A stretch of 36,886 bases of DNA from Butyricicoccus sp. (GCA_020025885.1 JAHHRJ010000020.1:1-36886), one strand, 5' to 3'; counted from the stretch's first letter, positions 24,931 to 33,302 are shown. Notes: generated by a model not told the origin, from the sequence alone. Numbers and translations: made by a program.

Positions 24931-26154
24931 TTATGGCTGTCCGTCTTCTGTCTGCGGTTTTTCAGGCAGCGGCGTGTGATCGATCATCTCAGCCGCGATC
25001 TGTTCCTCGCAGGATACAGTGACATGGACACGCACTGCGCCATCTTGCTCTTCTGCCTGCCAGCTGCTTTCCAAAATCTTTCCATCTATGGTCTGTTCCA
25101 GATTTTCTAAAAAGCGTACCGCAACTGCCTCTCCCACTGCCTGCGCATCGCCTGTCATCGGGGTGGCATCTTGTTCCCGATAAGTCTGCCGAACGAGTGA
25201 GATGGGCAACATCAAACGACTTCCAATCGAAAGCCTTGTTTTTTCTATTATTTTATCACAACTCCCTGTTGTAATACCACTCCCTAAATACAAATTTATT
25301 CGGTGATTCCCAAGAATGAGCGCATATTGTGTGCGTACTTTCTGTTTGGGCGTTTGTTTGACCCAATTGAGCGGACATATAAAGTCTGCTGTGCGGTTCG
25401 TGTATGCCATCACGCGCCCCATTCCATGGGTGCGGTGGGGCACACCCCATTCGGTCGTGTTGGGGACTGCGGAAGAAACAAGAAGCGTGCCCGTCTCCAC
25501 CGCATCTCCCGGTTTTACAAGCAAATCTCCACCTGTGATCGTGGCGCCGCTGATGACGCCGGGACGCGCTGCCACCAGTCCAGTAGGAGTTGCCCGATCC
25601 AGTTGTTCTGGTGTCGGGGTAGATGCCTCCACTTCCACGCGCATGGCATTACCAATATAGGTGATGGTAATGACACCTGCTTCTGGAACTTCTGTTTGAA
25701 TGGCGCGGCGTGCGACGTCTGTTTCAATCGCCCCTAGATATGCCCCTTCATAAATTCCCGATTCCCGCAAAACTTGACGCAGCTTCCCCATCGGTACACC
25801 AGGCGCTGCTGTAATTTCGAGCACCCATAAAAATTGTCCCAGCAGAACAAGTACACCAAAAAGTGCGATAAAACCACCCAATAACGCGGGTCGTTTGCGC
25901 AGTCGCTTGATCCAAAATGGCAGTCCTTTTTTGGTCAAAGCATGTACGCGGCATCCACTCCTTCCCATCAGACCACGCAGGCGGTAGAAATCCCGCAAAG
26001 AGATCGTTGCCGTGAGGGTACGCGCGTCGATCCGCTTTACGTCCCACAGCTGGATCTCACCGCGCAGACATATATTTAAAAAGCGCTCCGTGGATGCACC
26101 CTGCACCTGAATTCTTATTTTTCCCGCCGCCCACTCTAAAAACCGTCCCAGCAT
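24931..26154 (-). CDS. yqfD: Sporulation protein YqfD
   Basis: Membrane protein of 407 residues. A cytoplasmic N-terminal domain (about 1-95) is followed by one membrane segment (about 96-115, ALLGGFIALFGVLVLLGQF) and a large outer domain including PKQKVRTQYALILGNHRINLYLGSG. In Bacillus, yqfD belongs to the sigma-E regulon and is needed for efficient sporulation; the molecular role is unclear. It starts 6 bases after yqfC with GAGGG upstream and is followed by phoH 29 bases later, the same order as in Bacillus. Confidence 0.92.
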   Translation of the reverse strand: MLGRFLEWAAGKIRIQVQGASTERFLNICLRGEIQLWDVKRIDARTLTATISLRDFYRLRGLMGRSGCRVHALTKKGLPFWIKRLRKRPALLGGFIALFGVLVLLGQFLWVLEITAAPGVPMGKLRQVLRESGIYEGAYLGAIETDVARRAIQTEVPEAGVITITYIGNAMRVEVEASTPTPEQLDRATPTGLVAARPGVISGATITGGDLLVKPGDAVETGTLLVSSAVPNTTEWGVPHRTHGMGRVMAYTNRTADFICPLNWVKQTPKQKVRTQYALILGNHRINLYLGSGITTGSCDKIIEKTRLSIGSRLMLPISLVRQTYREQDATPMTGDAQAVGEAVAVRFLENLEQTIDGKILESSWQAEEQDGAVRVHVTVSCEEQIAAEMIDHTPLPEKPQTEDGQP

Positions 26155-26160
26155 TTGCCC

Positions 26161-26412
26161 TCACCCGTCCTTCCATGTCACACGCAGGATCGTTCCCTGT
26201 ACGGTCAATTCCTCCCGAGAGAGTGCTTCCAGCATGAGCCCTTCTCCCTCAATGCATACTTCACCGCCCGGACAATCCACCCGAATGCATGTACTGCTAT
26301 ATGCACGCACACTTTTGTGCTGTTCGATCACAAGACGACCGTTTTCCACTTCCAACCGTGGTCTGCCCTGTATCACGCGCCCGACTCGCTCACTCCATTC
26401 GACCAGACCCAT
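26161..26412 (-). CDS. yqfC: Sporulation protein YqfC (YabP/YqfC family)
   Basis: Protein of 83 residues of the YabP/YqfC fold, expressed in the mother cell in Bacillus. The pattern of alternating beta segments (RLEVENGRLVIEQHKSVRAYSSTCIRV ... GLMLEALSREELTVQGTI, both shortened here to the family core) and the position before yqfD support the call. The start at 26412 is chosen for GGGAGGTG seven bases upstream; upstream in-frame sequence reads into the divergent ylbJ region and is not gene-like. Confidence 0.85.
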   Translation of the reverse strand: MGLVEWSERVGRVIQGRPRLEVENGRLVIEQHKSVRAYSSTCIRVDCPGGEVCIEGEGLMLEALSREELTVQGTILRVTWKDG

Positions 26413-26438
26413 CCCTATGCACCTCCCTTCCATCTCAC

Positions 26439-26446
26439 AGTCTATG
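26439..26446 (-). promoter_or_regulatory. Possible sigma-E -10 for yqfC
   Basis: Minus-strand CATAGACT differs by one base from the sigma-E -10 consensus CATACAHT and lies 26 bases before the yqfC ATG. The matching -35 (TCTAGTT) is weak, so this is tentative. Confidence 0.3.
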
Positions 26447-26454
26447 CACCCAAA

Positions 26455-26483
26455 GCATGAAACTAGACCGTACTGCATACGAT
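26455..26483 (+). promoter_or_regulatory. Probable sigma-E promoter for ylbJ
   Basis: CATACGAT (26476-26483) is one base from the sigma-E -10 consensus CATACAHT. GCATGAA (26455-26461) lies 14 bases upstream, the spacing used by sigma-E, and matches the first four -35 positions. ylbJ is a sigma-E gene in Bacillus. Confidence 0.5.
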
Positions 26484-26523
26484 GGACAAAGCTGATTTTT
26501 GCAGACATGAGGAGGTCTGTTGT

Positions 26524-27615
26524 ATGCGCATGCTGCTTTCGAGTTCTGGTATCCTGTTTTCTGTCGCACTCTTCTTGTTTGTTCTCCCTTATACAGACGC
26601 GGCAGCGCACGGCGTACAGGAAGGACTTTCCATCGCATGTTCGACTGCAATTCCCGCACTGTTCCCCTTTTTTGTGCTCAGTGGTCTGCTCATTCGCACA
26701 GGTGCCGTCCAAAAACTTGGGACTTGGTGTGCACCGTTTTTGCGCCGTGTCTACGGACTCCCCGGAGAAGCCGCCGGACCCTTGTTGATTGGACTCATTA
26801 GCGGCTACCCGATCGGTGCACAGGCAGCACGCGAACTATATGAATCCGGCACATTATCCCACAGGGAAGCCGAAACACTGCTGGGCTTCTGCAACAATAC
26901 TGGACCTGCTTTTCTGATTGGCATATGCGGTTCCACCTTATGCGGCTCGGTAAAGATTGGTGTTTTGCTCTATGGCATTCATATCGTGTCTGCCCTCTTG
27001 ACCGGACTGCTTCTCACACAGCATACAACAGTATCTTCTTCGGAAACCAAGCACACTGCCCCCGCACAGATGCCCTTTGCCGCAAGTCTCGTTGCCTCCA
27101 CCGAACAGGCTGGGCGATCCTGCCTTAAAATCACAGCCTTTATCATGCTTTTTTCCATGCTGCGCCGTGTCTTGGAAGCTGCTGGCGTATTCTCGCACGC
27201 ACATATTTTTTGTGCCCCCTTGCTTTGGTTCTTGGGTGCGCCATCAGATGCCGCAGCGCCCATGCTGACCGGACTTTTAGAAATGACCAGTGGACTTGTC
27301 GATCTGCCGCCAGCGGCTGGACGTGCATTGCTTCCCGCCATGAGCTTGCTTGTAGGATTTGGTGGCTGTTCTGTGCTCTGTCAAACCGCTGCTGTCACGA
27401 ACGGTCTACCCATTCGGCGCCTTCTATACGGCAAGATCATGCATGGTTTGCTCGCTGCTGCCCTTACGATGCTTGTACAAGTATTCTTCCCCATTCCAGC
27501 CCCTGTATTTTCCGCTGCTGTCACGCTTCCTATCAATCGTCCTGCATTTGCCGTTCTGGTATTTTCACTTTTTTGTGTAATTTTCTCTAGCAAAAAGCAT
27601 AATACTCCGCTATAA
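26524..27615 (+). CDS. ylbJ: Sporulation integral membrane protein YlbJ
   Basis: Polytopic membrane protein of 363 residues with about eight hydrophobic segments, of the YlbJ/SpoVA-adjacent nucleoside-recognition (Gate) superfamily. The conserved loop FCNNTGPAFLIG, the LISGYPIGAQ motif and AIPALFPFFVLSG are typical. Bacillus YlbJ is needed for spore cortex formation. The start at 26524 has a GAGGAGG site nine bases upstream and sits in a 111-base divergent gap with yqfC. It is followed by two same-strand genes. Confidence 0.9.
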   Translation: MRMLLSSSGILFSVALFLFVLPYTDAAAHGVQEGLSIACSTAIPALFPFFVLSGLLIRTGAVQKLGTWCAPFLRRVYGLPGEAAGPLLIGLISGYPIGAQAARELYESGTLSHREAETLLGFCNNTGPAFLIGICGSTLCGSVKIGVLLYGIHIVSALLTGLLLTQHTTVSSSETKHTAPAQMPFAASLVASTEQAGRSCLKITAFIMLFSMLRRVLEAAGVFSHAHIFCAPLLWFLGAPSDAAAPMLTGLLEMTSGLVDLPPAAGRALLPAMSLLVGFGGCSVLCQTAAVTNGLPIRRLLYGKIMHGLLAAALTMLVQVFFPIPAPVFSAAVTLPINRPAFAVLVFSLFCVIFSSKKHNTPL

Positions 27616-27660
27616 TAAATTATATCTAACCTTTGATAGATGAAGGAGGTGCCGCGCGTC

Positions 27661-27897
27661 TTGCGACCAAATCGTTTTTTATTCCGTAAAGATATCGAAC
27701 CGCGCTGTCTTTATTGTGCTCGTTCTGTTCCGCTTGATGCCGAACATGTTGCCTGCCGCCGGCGCGGTGTTGTACCGACAAGCTACGCCTGTCGTGCATT
27801 CCGCTATGATCCGCTTCGCCGTATTCCCCCAAAGCCAGCGATCATACGTGGACACTTTTCTGATGAGGACTTTACGTTGGAGGAACCCGAAGAATGA
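27661..27897 (+). CDS. Small four-cysteine protein of unknown function
   Basis: Product of 78 residues, soluble and basic. It has a CLYC pair near residue 18, then a CRRRGVV block and a later single Cys before RAFRYDPLRRIPPKPA, followed by an acidic end (DEDFTLEEPEE). The four cysteines could hold a zinc ion. I recall similar unnamed proteins in Clostridia, but no function. The TTG at 27661 is the best start: AAGGAGGT ends ten bases upstream, while the ATG at 27640 lies before that site. The stop overlaps the start of the next gene by four bases (ATGA), pointing to coupled translation. Confidence 0.8.
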   Translation: MRPNRFLFRKDIEPRCLYCARSVPLDAEHVACRRRGVVPTSYACRAFRYDPLRRIPPKPAIIRGHFSDEDFTLEEPEE

Positions 27898-29279
27898 CTT
27901 TCCCTGCCATGCGGCGGCGTCTTGCCGCACTGTTTACCATCCTGCTGTGTATTCCGATTTTATTCGCACCCGTTGCACAAGCCATTGAAGACCCTGCGAT
28001 CAAGGCAGCGGCTGTTTATTTAGGCGATCCTGTTACTGGCATTCCGCTCTATCAAAAAAATGCAGAAGCACGACGTTATCCTGCTTCCACCACTAAGATC
28101 ATGACTGCGCTTGTTGTTCTGGATAACGTACAGGATCTGGATCAAAAAGTAACTGTACTTCCGGAAGACTTTAACGATGTTCCCTCCGATGGCTCCAAAG
28201 CAGGTTTTGTACCAGGTGAAGAAGTTCCCGTGATCGATTTGCTCTACGGTCTAATGCTCCCATCTGGTAACGAAGCAGCCAATACACTCGCACGTTTTGT
28301 CGGCGGCTCAGTTTCTGGCTTTGTGGAAAAAATGAACCTCCGCGCAACCGACCTCGGATGTACGGATACTCATTTCGTAAATCCCCACGGTCTCCATGAC
28401 GAGAACCATTATACAACTGCACACGACTTGTTCCGCATTACGCAGGAAGCCATGAAGAACGAGACGTTTGCAACAGTCGTTAATACGGCGCAGAAAAATC
28501 TAAGTGTCACCAATAAAGTTTCCGAACATCCAAACGGCAAGAATCTGTATATCCTGACCACCAATCAGCTAATCTTGTCTCGTAATAGCCCCCTGTTCTA
28601 CGGATATGCAAAGGGCGTGAAAACTGGACATACCTCTCAGGCGGGTTACTGTTTGGTTGCAGCTGCGGAGAAGAAAAAGGCAAAGCTCATTTCGGTCATG
28701 CTTGGAACAGAACGCCCCAAAGGTGAGATGTATCCGGTTTCCTTTGCAGAAACCAAGCGACTGTTTATGTGGGCATATGACAACTACGCCTCCAAGACAT
28801 TGGTTGAGGAGGGTGCTGAAATCGAGCAAGTTCCGATTCGCCTGTCTGCACAGACCGATTCGCTTATGCTGATTGCAGGCAGTGATCTCACTGCAACGAT
28901 CCCCAAGGACTTGACGCTTGATGATTTTGAAAAGACGTTGTCTGTCAAACAGGATATCGTCGCTCCGATCACAAAGGGGGACAAGCTCGGCACACTGACC
29001 CTTTCCCGCGAAGGTGTTACATATGGCACAGTTGACTTACTTGCACTCAGTGATGTTTCCATGTCCGAGGTGCTCTACTATGCTTACCTCCTAGAGAACT
29101 TCTTCAGCACACCGTTGTTCCGCGTCCTGCTCGTCGTCCTGATCCTGTTGTTCGCCCTATACATCGTGCTGTATATCATCCGCATCCGCCGCAAGCGCCT
29201 GCGCCGCCAGCAGATGATGCGTTCTAAGTATTCGCGCATGGAACAATATGACCGTGAACAGCATCATAAGGATAAATAA
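27894..29279 (+). CDS. dacF: D-alanyl-D-alanine carboxypeptidase (DacF-like PBP)
   Basis: Class C low-molecular-weight PBP that trims the terminal D-Ala of peptidoglycan stem peptides. The 461 residues have a signal peptide (about 1-30, ending AQA), the active-site tetrad STTK (65-68), SGN (124-126) and KTG (243-245), then a beta-rich C-terminal domain (about 300-390) and, unusually strong, a C-terminal membrane helix (about 402-425) followed by a basic tail. This fits DacF/DacA-type enzymes. GGAGG lies ten bases before the ATG. Gene order suggests a role during sporulation, but that is inferred. Confidence 0.92.
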   Translation: MTFPAMRRRLAALFTILLCIPILFAPVAQAIEDPAIKAAAVYLGDPVTGIPLYQKNAEARRYPASTTKIMTALVVLDNVQDLDQKVTVLPEDFNDVPSDGSKAGFVPGEEVPVIDLLYGLMLPSGNEAANTLARFVGGSVSGFVEKMNLRATDLGCTDTHFVNPHGLHDENHYTTAHDLFRITQEAMKNETFATVVNTAQKNLSVTNKVSEHPNGKNLYILTTNQLILSRNSPLFYGYAKGVKTGHTSQAGYCLVAAAEKKKAKLISVMLGTERPKGEMYPVSFAETKRLFMWAYDNYASKTLVEEGAEIEQVPIRLSAQTDSLMLIAGSDLTATIPKDLTLDDFEKTLSVKQDIVAPITKGDKLGTLTLSREGVTYGTVDLLALSDVSMSEVLYYAYLLENFFSTPLFRVLLVVLILLFALYIVLYIIRIRRKRLRRQQMMRSKYSRMEQYDREQHHKDK

Positions 29280-29301
29280 CAAAAGTTCAGAATCCAAAAT
29301 T

Positions 29302-29337
29302 GCAGGTGTGTGGCACTCCATGCACCTGCCTTTTCTT
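29302..29337 (+). terminator. Intrinsic terminator after dacF
   Basis: GCAGGTG (29302-29308) pairs with CACCTGC (29323-29329), with extra pairing inside, followed by CTTTTCTTT. It ends the ylbJ-to-dacF transcript. Confidence 0.8.
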
Positions 29338-29375
29338 TACTTTTTCAAATTTTCAAAAAAACTTTTGAAAAAAGG

Positions 29376-29404
29376 TTGACACTCACCCACAGGTATGATA
29401 TTAT
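29376..29404 (+). promoter_or_regulatory. Promoter of the initiator tRNA gene
   Basis: Consensus -35 TTGACA (29376-29381), 17-base spacer and -10 TATTAT (29399-29404), ending 40 bases before the tRNA. An AT-rich 9 bp palindrome (TTTTCAAAA/TTTTGAAAA) lies just upstream. Confidence 0.75.
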
Positions 29405-29444
29405 AATAAAGCACTGAACGTGATCGGTGCAAAACACCAGATAT

Positions 29445-29520
<76 letters not shown>

Positions 29521-29525
29521 TTAAA

Positions 29526-29561
29526 AAGCACTGATTCTTTTGAATCGGTGCTTTTCTTTTC
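29526..29561 (+). terminator. Terminator after tRNA-fMet
   Basis: GCACTGATTC / GAATCGGTGC (10 bp, one G-T pair) followed by TTTTCTTTT, starting eight bases past the tRNA. Confidence 0.88.
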
Positions 29562-29658
29562 CCTCGTCATTTATTTGCATTTCTATTGGATTTCGCTGTT
29601 ATCAAACTGATTCTTTGTTGTCTCGTACAAAAACTTCTATACAGAACCGATGAATGAG

Positions 29659-29705
29659 CCCCGCTATTTGAAACCAAAATAGCGGGGTTCTTCTTTCCTT
29701 TCTTA
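29659..29705 (+). terminator. Second, orphan terminator
   Basis: CCCCGCTATTT (29659-29669) pairs with AAATAGCGGGG (29677-29687) over 11 bp, followed by a T-rich run (TTCTTCTTTCC). No gene lies between it and the tRNA terminator 98 bases earlier; that stretch (29562-29658) holds nothing I recognise. Confidence 0.75.
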
Positions 29706-29706
29706 A

Positions 29707-30551
29707 ATAGTGTCTACACAAGTTTATGCCAAAACAGCACACCAAATAGCGACACAGCGAATTTGTACCGCAGTGAGGAATGCAGCTGTATTCTTGGCGT
29801 ATCGTGTGGCAATTCCACGCCAGCATTTCAAGTGTAAAAAAGCATTTTCCACCAAATGGCGTAATCGATACAAATAATGGTCGTATTTGCGCTGTTCTTT
29901 TCGGTTTCGTTTTGCTGGAATGACCACCTCCATCCCAGCCGCAATGGCATAGGCAATGATTTTATCCGTATCATAACCCCGATCGGCCAGTAGCGTTTCA
30001 GCACATATTCCCTCAATTAGATGGATAGCTTCTTTGCAATCAGCTCGGGTACCCTCTGTAATAAGTACTCTGACCGGCATACCATTTGCATCCACGGCAA
30101 GGTGAATTTTAGTGTTGAGCCCCCTTTTGTGCGGCTCATTTCCTGATTGCCACCCTTTGCTCCAGCTGCATGGGAATGTACTTTACAATGACTGGCATCA
30201 ATCATTAACCACTCAAAATCTGGCTCATCTACCAGAATTTCAAGTAGTTTTTCCCAGATACCTTTATCTCGCCACCGACGGAATCGCTGATATGCTGTAC
30301 CCCATTTTCCATAGCAGGGCGGTAAATCTCGCCAAGGAGTTCCGGTGCGCAAAATCCAGAATACTCCATTGATAAATTGACGATTGTCCTTTGCGATACC
30401 ACCCCACTGGCCACTTTACCCTGGCAGATGTGGTTCCAGCAATCTCCATACTTTATCACTAATATCGTGGCGTTGCTGTTCATTTCTCATAGGCGCACCT
30501 CTTCAGATCGTTGCTGCTTCTATTGTATCACTTTTCTCGTGTAAACACTAT
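29707..30551 (-). mobile_element. IS5-family (IS427-group-like) insertion sequence, degraded
   Basis: Element of 845 bp with imperfect inverted ends: ATAGTGTCTACACAAG (29707-29722) and the complement of ATAGTGTTTACACGAG (30536-30551), 14 of 16 bases alike. The outer flanks also match (CTTAA/CTTAG). TTAA on the left and CTAA on the right could be a worn target duplication. It carries one transposase, on the minus strand, with a frameshift site and a premature stop. It lies between the tRNA gene and the sugar operon and does not cut a recognisable gene. Confidence 0.85.
29724..30490 (-). pseudogene. IS5-family transposase, stop-interrupted
   Basis: Two-frame DDE transposase. The first frame starts at the ATG at 30490 (MRNEQQRHDISDKVW), continues through RTGTPWRDLPPCYGKWG and LMIDASHCKVHSHAAGAKGG, and would change to the second frame (DANGMPVRVLITEGTRADC to the stop at 29724) by a -1 shift at an A4G5 run (30120-30128), as known for IS427-type elements. 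The DDE core appears intact: D in MIDASHCK, D in LADRGYD, E in HLVENAF. However codon 25 is TAA (30417-30419), so full-length product should not be made unless the stop is read through. It is therefore probably non-autonomous. Confidence 0.85.
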
Positions 30552-30665
30552 CTAAGGTTCTCAAAACTCCATTGAATGTTATCTCAGACATATCCTCTCT
30601 CAACCATTCCAACGTCTTTTTCTCTATCAGTCTGCACAAAAATTCGACAGATTTTTTTCGTTATA

Positions 30666-30711
30666 TTGGCACAAAAGTTACGCCAGATATTTGGCACACA
30701 TCCTTTGACAA
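30666..30711 (+). promoter_or_regulatory. Putative operators for the MtlR-like activator
   Basis: TTGGCACA occurs twice, at 30666-30673 and 30691-30698, 25 bases apart. The second is followed, five bases on, by TTTGACAA (30704-30711), giving an imperfect inverted repeat like the MtlR consensus TTGNCACA-N4-TGTGNCAA known from Bacillus. It lies 17 bases upstream of the -35, a position suited to activation. The rest of 30552-30665 holds no feature I recognise. Confidence 0.45.
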
Positions 30712-30728
30712 CGATGTTTTTCTTTGAA

Positions 30729-30757
30729 TTGAACGCAAAATATTGAACTGCTATAAT
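30729..30757 (+). promoter_or_regulatory. Promoter of the sugar operon
   Basis: TTGAAC (30729-30734), 17-base spacer and a perfect TATAAT (30752-30757). The leader to the first start codon is about 35 bases and contains AAAGGAGGTGAT (30781-30792), a full complement to the 16S rRNA end. Confidence 0.8.
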
Positions 30758-30798
30758 GAACTTATCCAAAGAGAACACATAAAGGAGGTGATAGAACA

Positions 30799-32856
30799 AT
30801 GGAGTTAGAGCCTCGTATCAGTCAGATATTATTTATCTTACTAGAAGCCAATCGCCCCATCGGAATTGATGAAATTGCCACACAACTATCCATTAGCCGG
30901 CGTACGCTTTACCGAGAACTAAAGAACATTTCCCCCATTTTAAATCACTGGCAGTTAGAACTGGAAACTGTTTCAGGAAAGGGTGTCTGTCTCAAAGGTT
31001 CAGAAGAAGAACGTAGGACACTTCTGGAACAAATCCAGCATTCGGATGCCTTTGACCCCAAAAATCGCAAGGCACGACAAACCGTACTGAGCGCCCTTCT
31101 TTTACAGCAAACAGAACCCAAGAAATCTTTTTACTTTGCCTCTGTCCTTCAGGTCAGTGAGTCTACTGTCAACAACGATTTACAAGATCTCGTTCCATGG
31201 TTCCGTGAATATGGCTTGGAAATTCTCAAGCGTCCCGGATACGGCATCTATCCCGAGGGCAAGGAAACCGATTTCCGACGCACTTGTCTCCGTTGGGCAC
31301 ATGAAAATCAAGAATTTGATTTCGCTGAGCGGATTCGCCAACATCATAAAAGTGAGGTCTTTCACCTTCTGGATTCAAAAATGTTCTATCAAATTATGGA
31401 TATTCTTCTGGAGTTTCAGCAGAATTTCAAATTCAGCATCACAGAAGGTTTTTTCATCATTCTGCTCATGTATCTGACCATAGCTTGCCACCGAATGTCT
31501 GGCGGGCACTATTTAAAAAGTGCTGATGTACATTGGCAAACAGAAGAAGCGCTGCGGCAAGATCCCCCTCTGGTCGGATTATTGGAACAGCTGGAACACA
31601 CCTTTGGACTGCACATCACACGCGAAGAAGCAGATGCAATCCAAATCTACTTAAAAGGTGCAAAGCCGCGCTATTTAGATAAGGAGATTGATTTTCTACA
31701 GGATGATAACGACCTTGCAAGTCTCATCCGTGAAATGCTGGATTGCTTTGAACCCAATGTTCGCTTCTACTTAGAGCATGATTCTGATTTCTTTCCTGCA
31801 CTTGCAGCCCATCTAAAGCCTGCTTTGGTTCGATTTCAACACAATATCCAAGTCGATAACCCTCTATTGCAGGAAGTAAAAGATAACTATCCTGAGCTCT
31901 ATCAAAAAGCGGTATATGCCGGAGAAATCATCAAAAAAAGACTCGGTTATAATGTGCCTGAAAATGAGATCGGTCTGTTGGCAGTACACTTTGGCGGCGC
32001 ACTGTTTCGCTATCATCATACCTGTAAAATGCGGCGGCAAGTATCTGTTGGTGTGGTATGCTCCAGTGGGATTGGAATTTCCAGACTTCTGACCGCCCAG
32101 TTACAGAACGCCTTTGATGAAAAAATTAAACTCAGCATCTATGGGGAGTCCTTCCAAGATATTGGTGCTACGCATGTAGATTTTATCATTACCACTTTTT
32201 CGCTTGATGTGTGTGGAAAAAGAGTTCTTCAGGTTCATCCCATTCTGACAGACAGTGATATTGAACACATCCATCAATATATCTCATTCTACGCACTCCA
32301 GCCGGATCAGCCAAACGAACAAAGAGATACTCCCCCGCAAATATTAACGGACTCCATCAATCAGATGCTTACAATTGGCAGAGATGCAAAGCTGCTGTTG
32401 AGCCGCTTTGCCATCCACCATGTTTCTTCAGATACCCAGTTTAACGCTTTGGTTCGTTTTTTCGGTATGCAATTTGGTCAGACTCCAATAGACCAAGAAC
32501 AGATTTACCAAGATATTCTCAAACGAGAACGCATTTGTACGCAAATTGTTCCAGAATATAACCTCGCATTTCTGCACGCAAGAACCGCGGGTACCAAGGA
32601 GCCCGGCTTTTTGATTGCCTACCCAGATGGAAACACTTTTACTGACCCTTATCTGCAAGGTTGTACTGTAGCGATTGGCATGGTCATGCCGCAGACTGAG
32701 AAACAAAACGAAGTCCTTGAAGCAATCAGTGATATGCTTTTTTCTCAGGATGATTTTTTAAACGCCATTTTGAATCGAGAGCAAAGCAAAATACACAGCT
32801 TACTCCAAGAGTTAATGAAAGAATATTTGAAAAATCACATTCCAAACATTTTTTAA
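30799..32856 (+). CDS. MtlR-like PRD/PTS-controlled transcription activator
   Basis: Regulator of 685 residues. In order: N-terminal helix-turn-helix (about 5-60, IDEIATQLSISRRTLYREL), a second DNA-binding-like domain (about 95-155), two PTS regulation domains with His231 and His397, an EIIB-like domain with CSSGIGIS (Cys421), and an EIIA-like domain with LHARTAG (His593). Bacillus MtlR has the same layout (694 residues) with regulatory His399, Cys419 and His599, so control by PTS phosphorylation is likely: activation through the PRD histidine and inhibition through the B/A domains. It is the first gene of the operon, so it should regulate its own transcription. Sequence does not show which sugar is the inducer. 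Confidence 0.88.
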   Translation: MELEPRISQILFILLEANRPIGIDEIATQLSISRRTLYRELKNISPILNHWQLELETVSGKGVCLKGSEEERRTLLEQIQHSDAFDPKNRKARQTVLSALLLQQTEPKKSFYFASVLQVSESTVNNDLQDLVPWFREYGLEILKRPGYGIYPEGKETDFRRTCLRWAHENQEFDFAERIRQHHKSEVFHLLDSKMFYQIMDILLEFQQNFKFSITEGFFIILLMYLTIACHRMSGGHYLKSADVHWQTEEALRQDPPLVGLLEQLEHTFGLHITREEADAIQIYLKGAKPRYLDKEIDFLQDDNDLASLIREMLDCFEPNVRFYLEHDSDFFPALAAHLKPALVRFQHNIQVDNPLLQEVKDNYPELYQKAVYAGEIIKKRLGYNVPENEIGLLAVHFGGALFRYHHTCKMRRQVSVGVVCSSGIGISRLLTAQLQNAFDEKIKLSIYGESFQDIGATHVDFIITTFSLDVCGKRVLQVHPILTDSDIEHIHQYISFYALQPDQPNEQRDTPPQILTDSINQMLTIGRDAKLLLSRFAIHHVSSDTQFNALVRFFGMQFGQTPIDQEQIYQDILKRERICTQIVPEYNLAFLHARTAGTKEPGFLIAYPDGNTFTDPYLQGCTVAIGMVMPQTEKQNEVLEAISDMLFSQDDFLNAILNREQSKIHSLLQELMKEYLKNHIPNIF

Positions 32857-32873
32857 CAGAGAGGAAAATCAAT

Positions 32874-33302
32874 ATGTTAAACACAGCTTTCGGAAACCGC
32901 ATCGCAGTTATTGACCGCGCCCAAGATTGGAAGGATGCAATCCGCCTATCCGTAGAGCCTTTGATTGCAGACGGGCTGGCTGAGTCCCGCTATCTTGATG
33001 GTATCTACAATAACCTCGCACAAAACGGGGATTACATCATCATTGCTCCAGGCGTTGCCATCCCACATGCTCGTCCAGAAAACGGCGCACGCGGCACTGG
33101 ATTTTCTATGATCAAGCTCAATAAAGCTGTTACATTCTCTGAAGGTGAGGATGTTGAGCTTCTGGTTGCCTTGGTCGCTTCTGGTTCAGATGAGCATGTC
33201 GATCTGCTGACAGAGCTTTCCGAACTTTTCCTTGATGATGACCTGATGGAACGCATCAAAAATGCGAAAACCACACAAGCATTGAAGGAGATTTTAAAAT
33301 GA
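32874..33302 (+). CDS. PTS EIIA component, mannitol/fructose type (CmtB-like)
   Basis: Cytoplasmic phosphocarrier of 142 residues of the PTS_EIIA_2 family. The phosphorylated histidine is His65 in GVAIPHARPE. It takes phosphate from HPr and passes it to the EIIB domain of the product at 34071-35504. GAGAGGAAAA precedes the ATG, 17 bases after the regulator gene. Its stop overlaps the next start by four bases (ATGA). The gene order fits CmtB of E. coli. The local HPr-like protein has no His15, so phosphate must come from another HPr. Confidence 0.9.
   Translation: MLNTAFGNRIAVIDRAQDWKDAIRLSVEPLIADGLAESRYLDGIYNNLAQNGDYIIIAPGVAIPHARPENGARGTGFSMIKLNKAVTFSEGEDVELLVALVASGSDEHVDLLTELSELFLDDDLMERIKNAKTTQALKEILK

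Noticed and set aside
30552..30640. Possible coding remnant on the minus strand next to the IS
   Set aside because: A reading of about 40 codons is free of stops and looks mildly protein-like, but I do not recognise it and a stop lies just upstream, so I do not call it.
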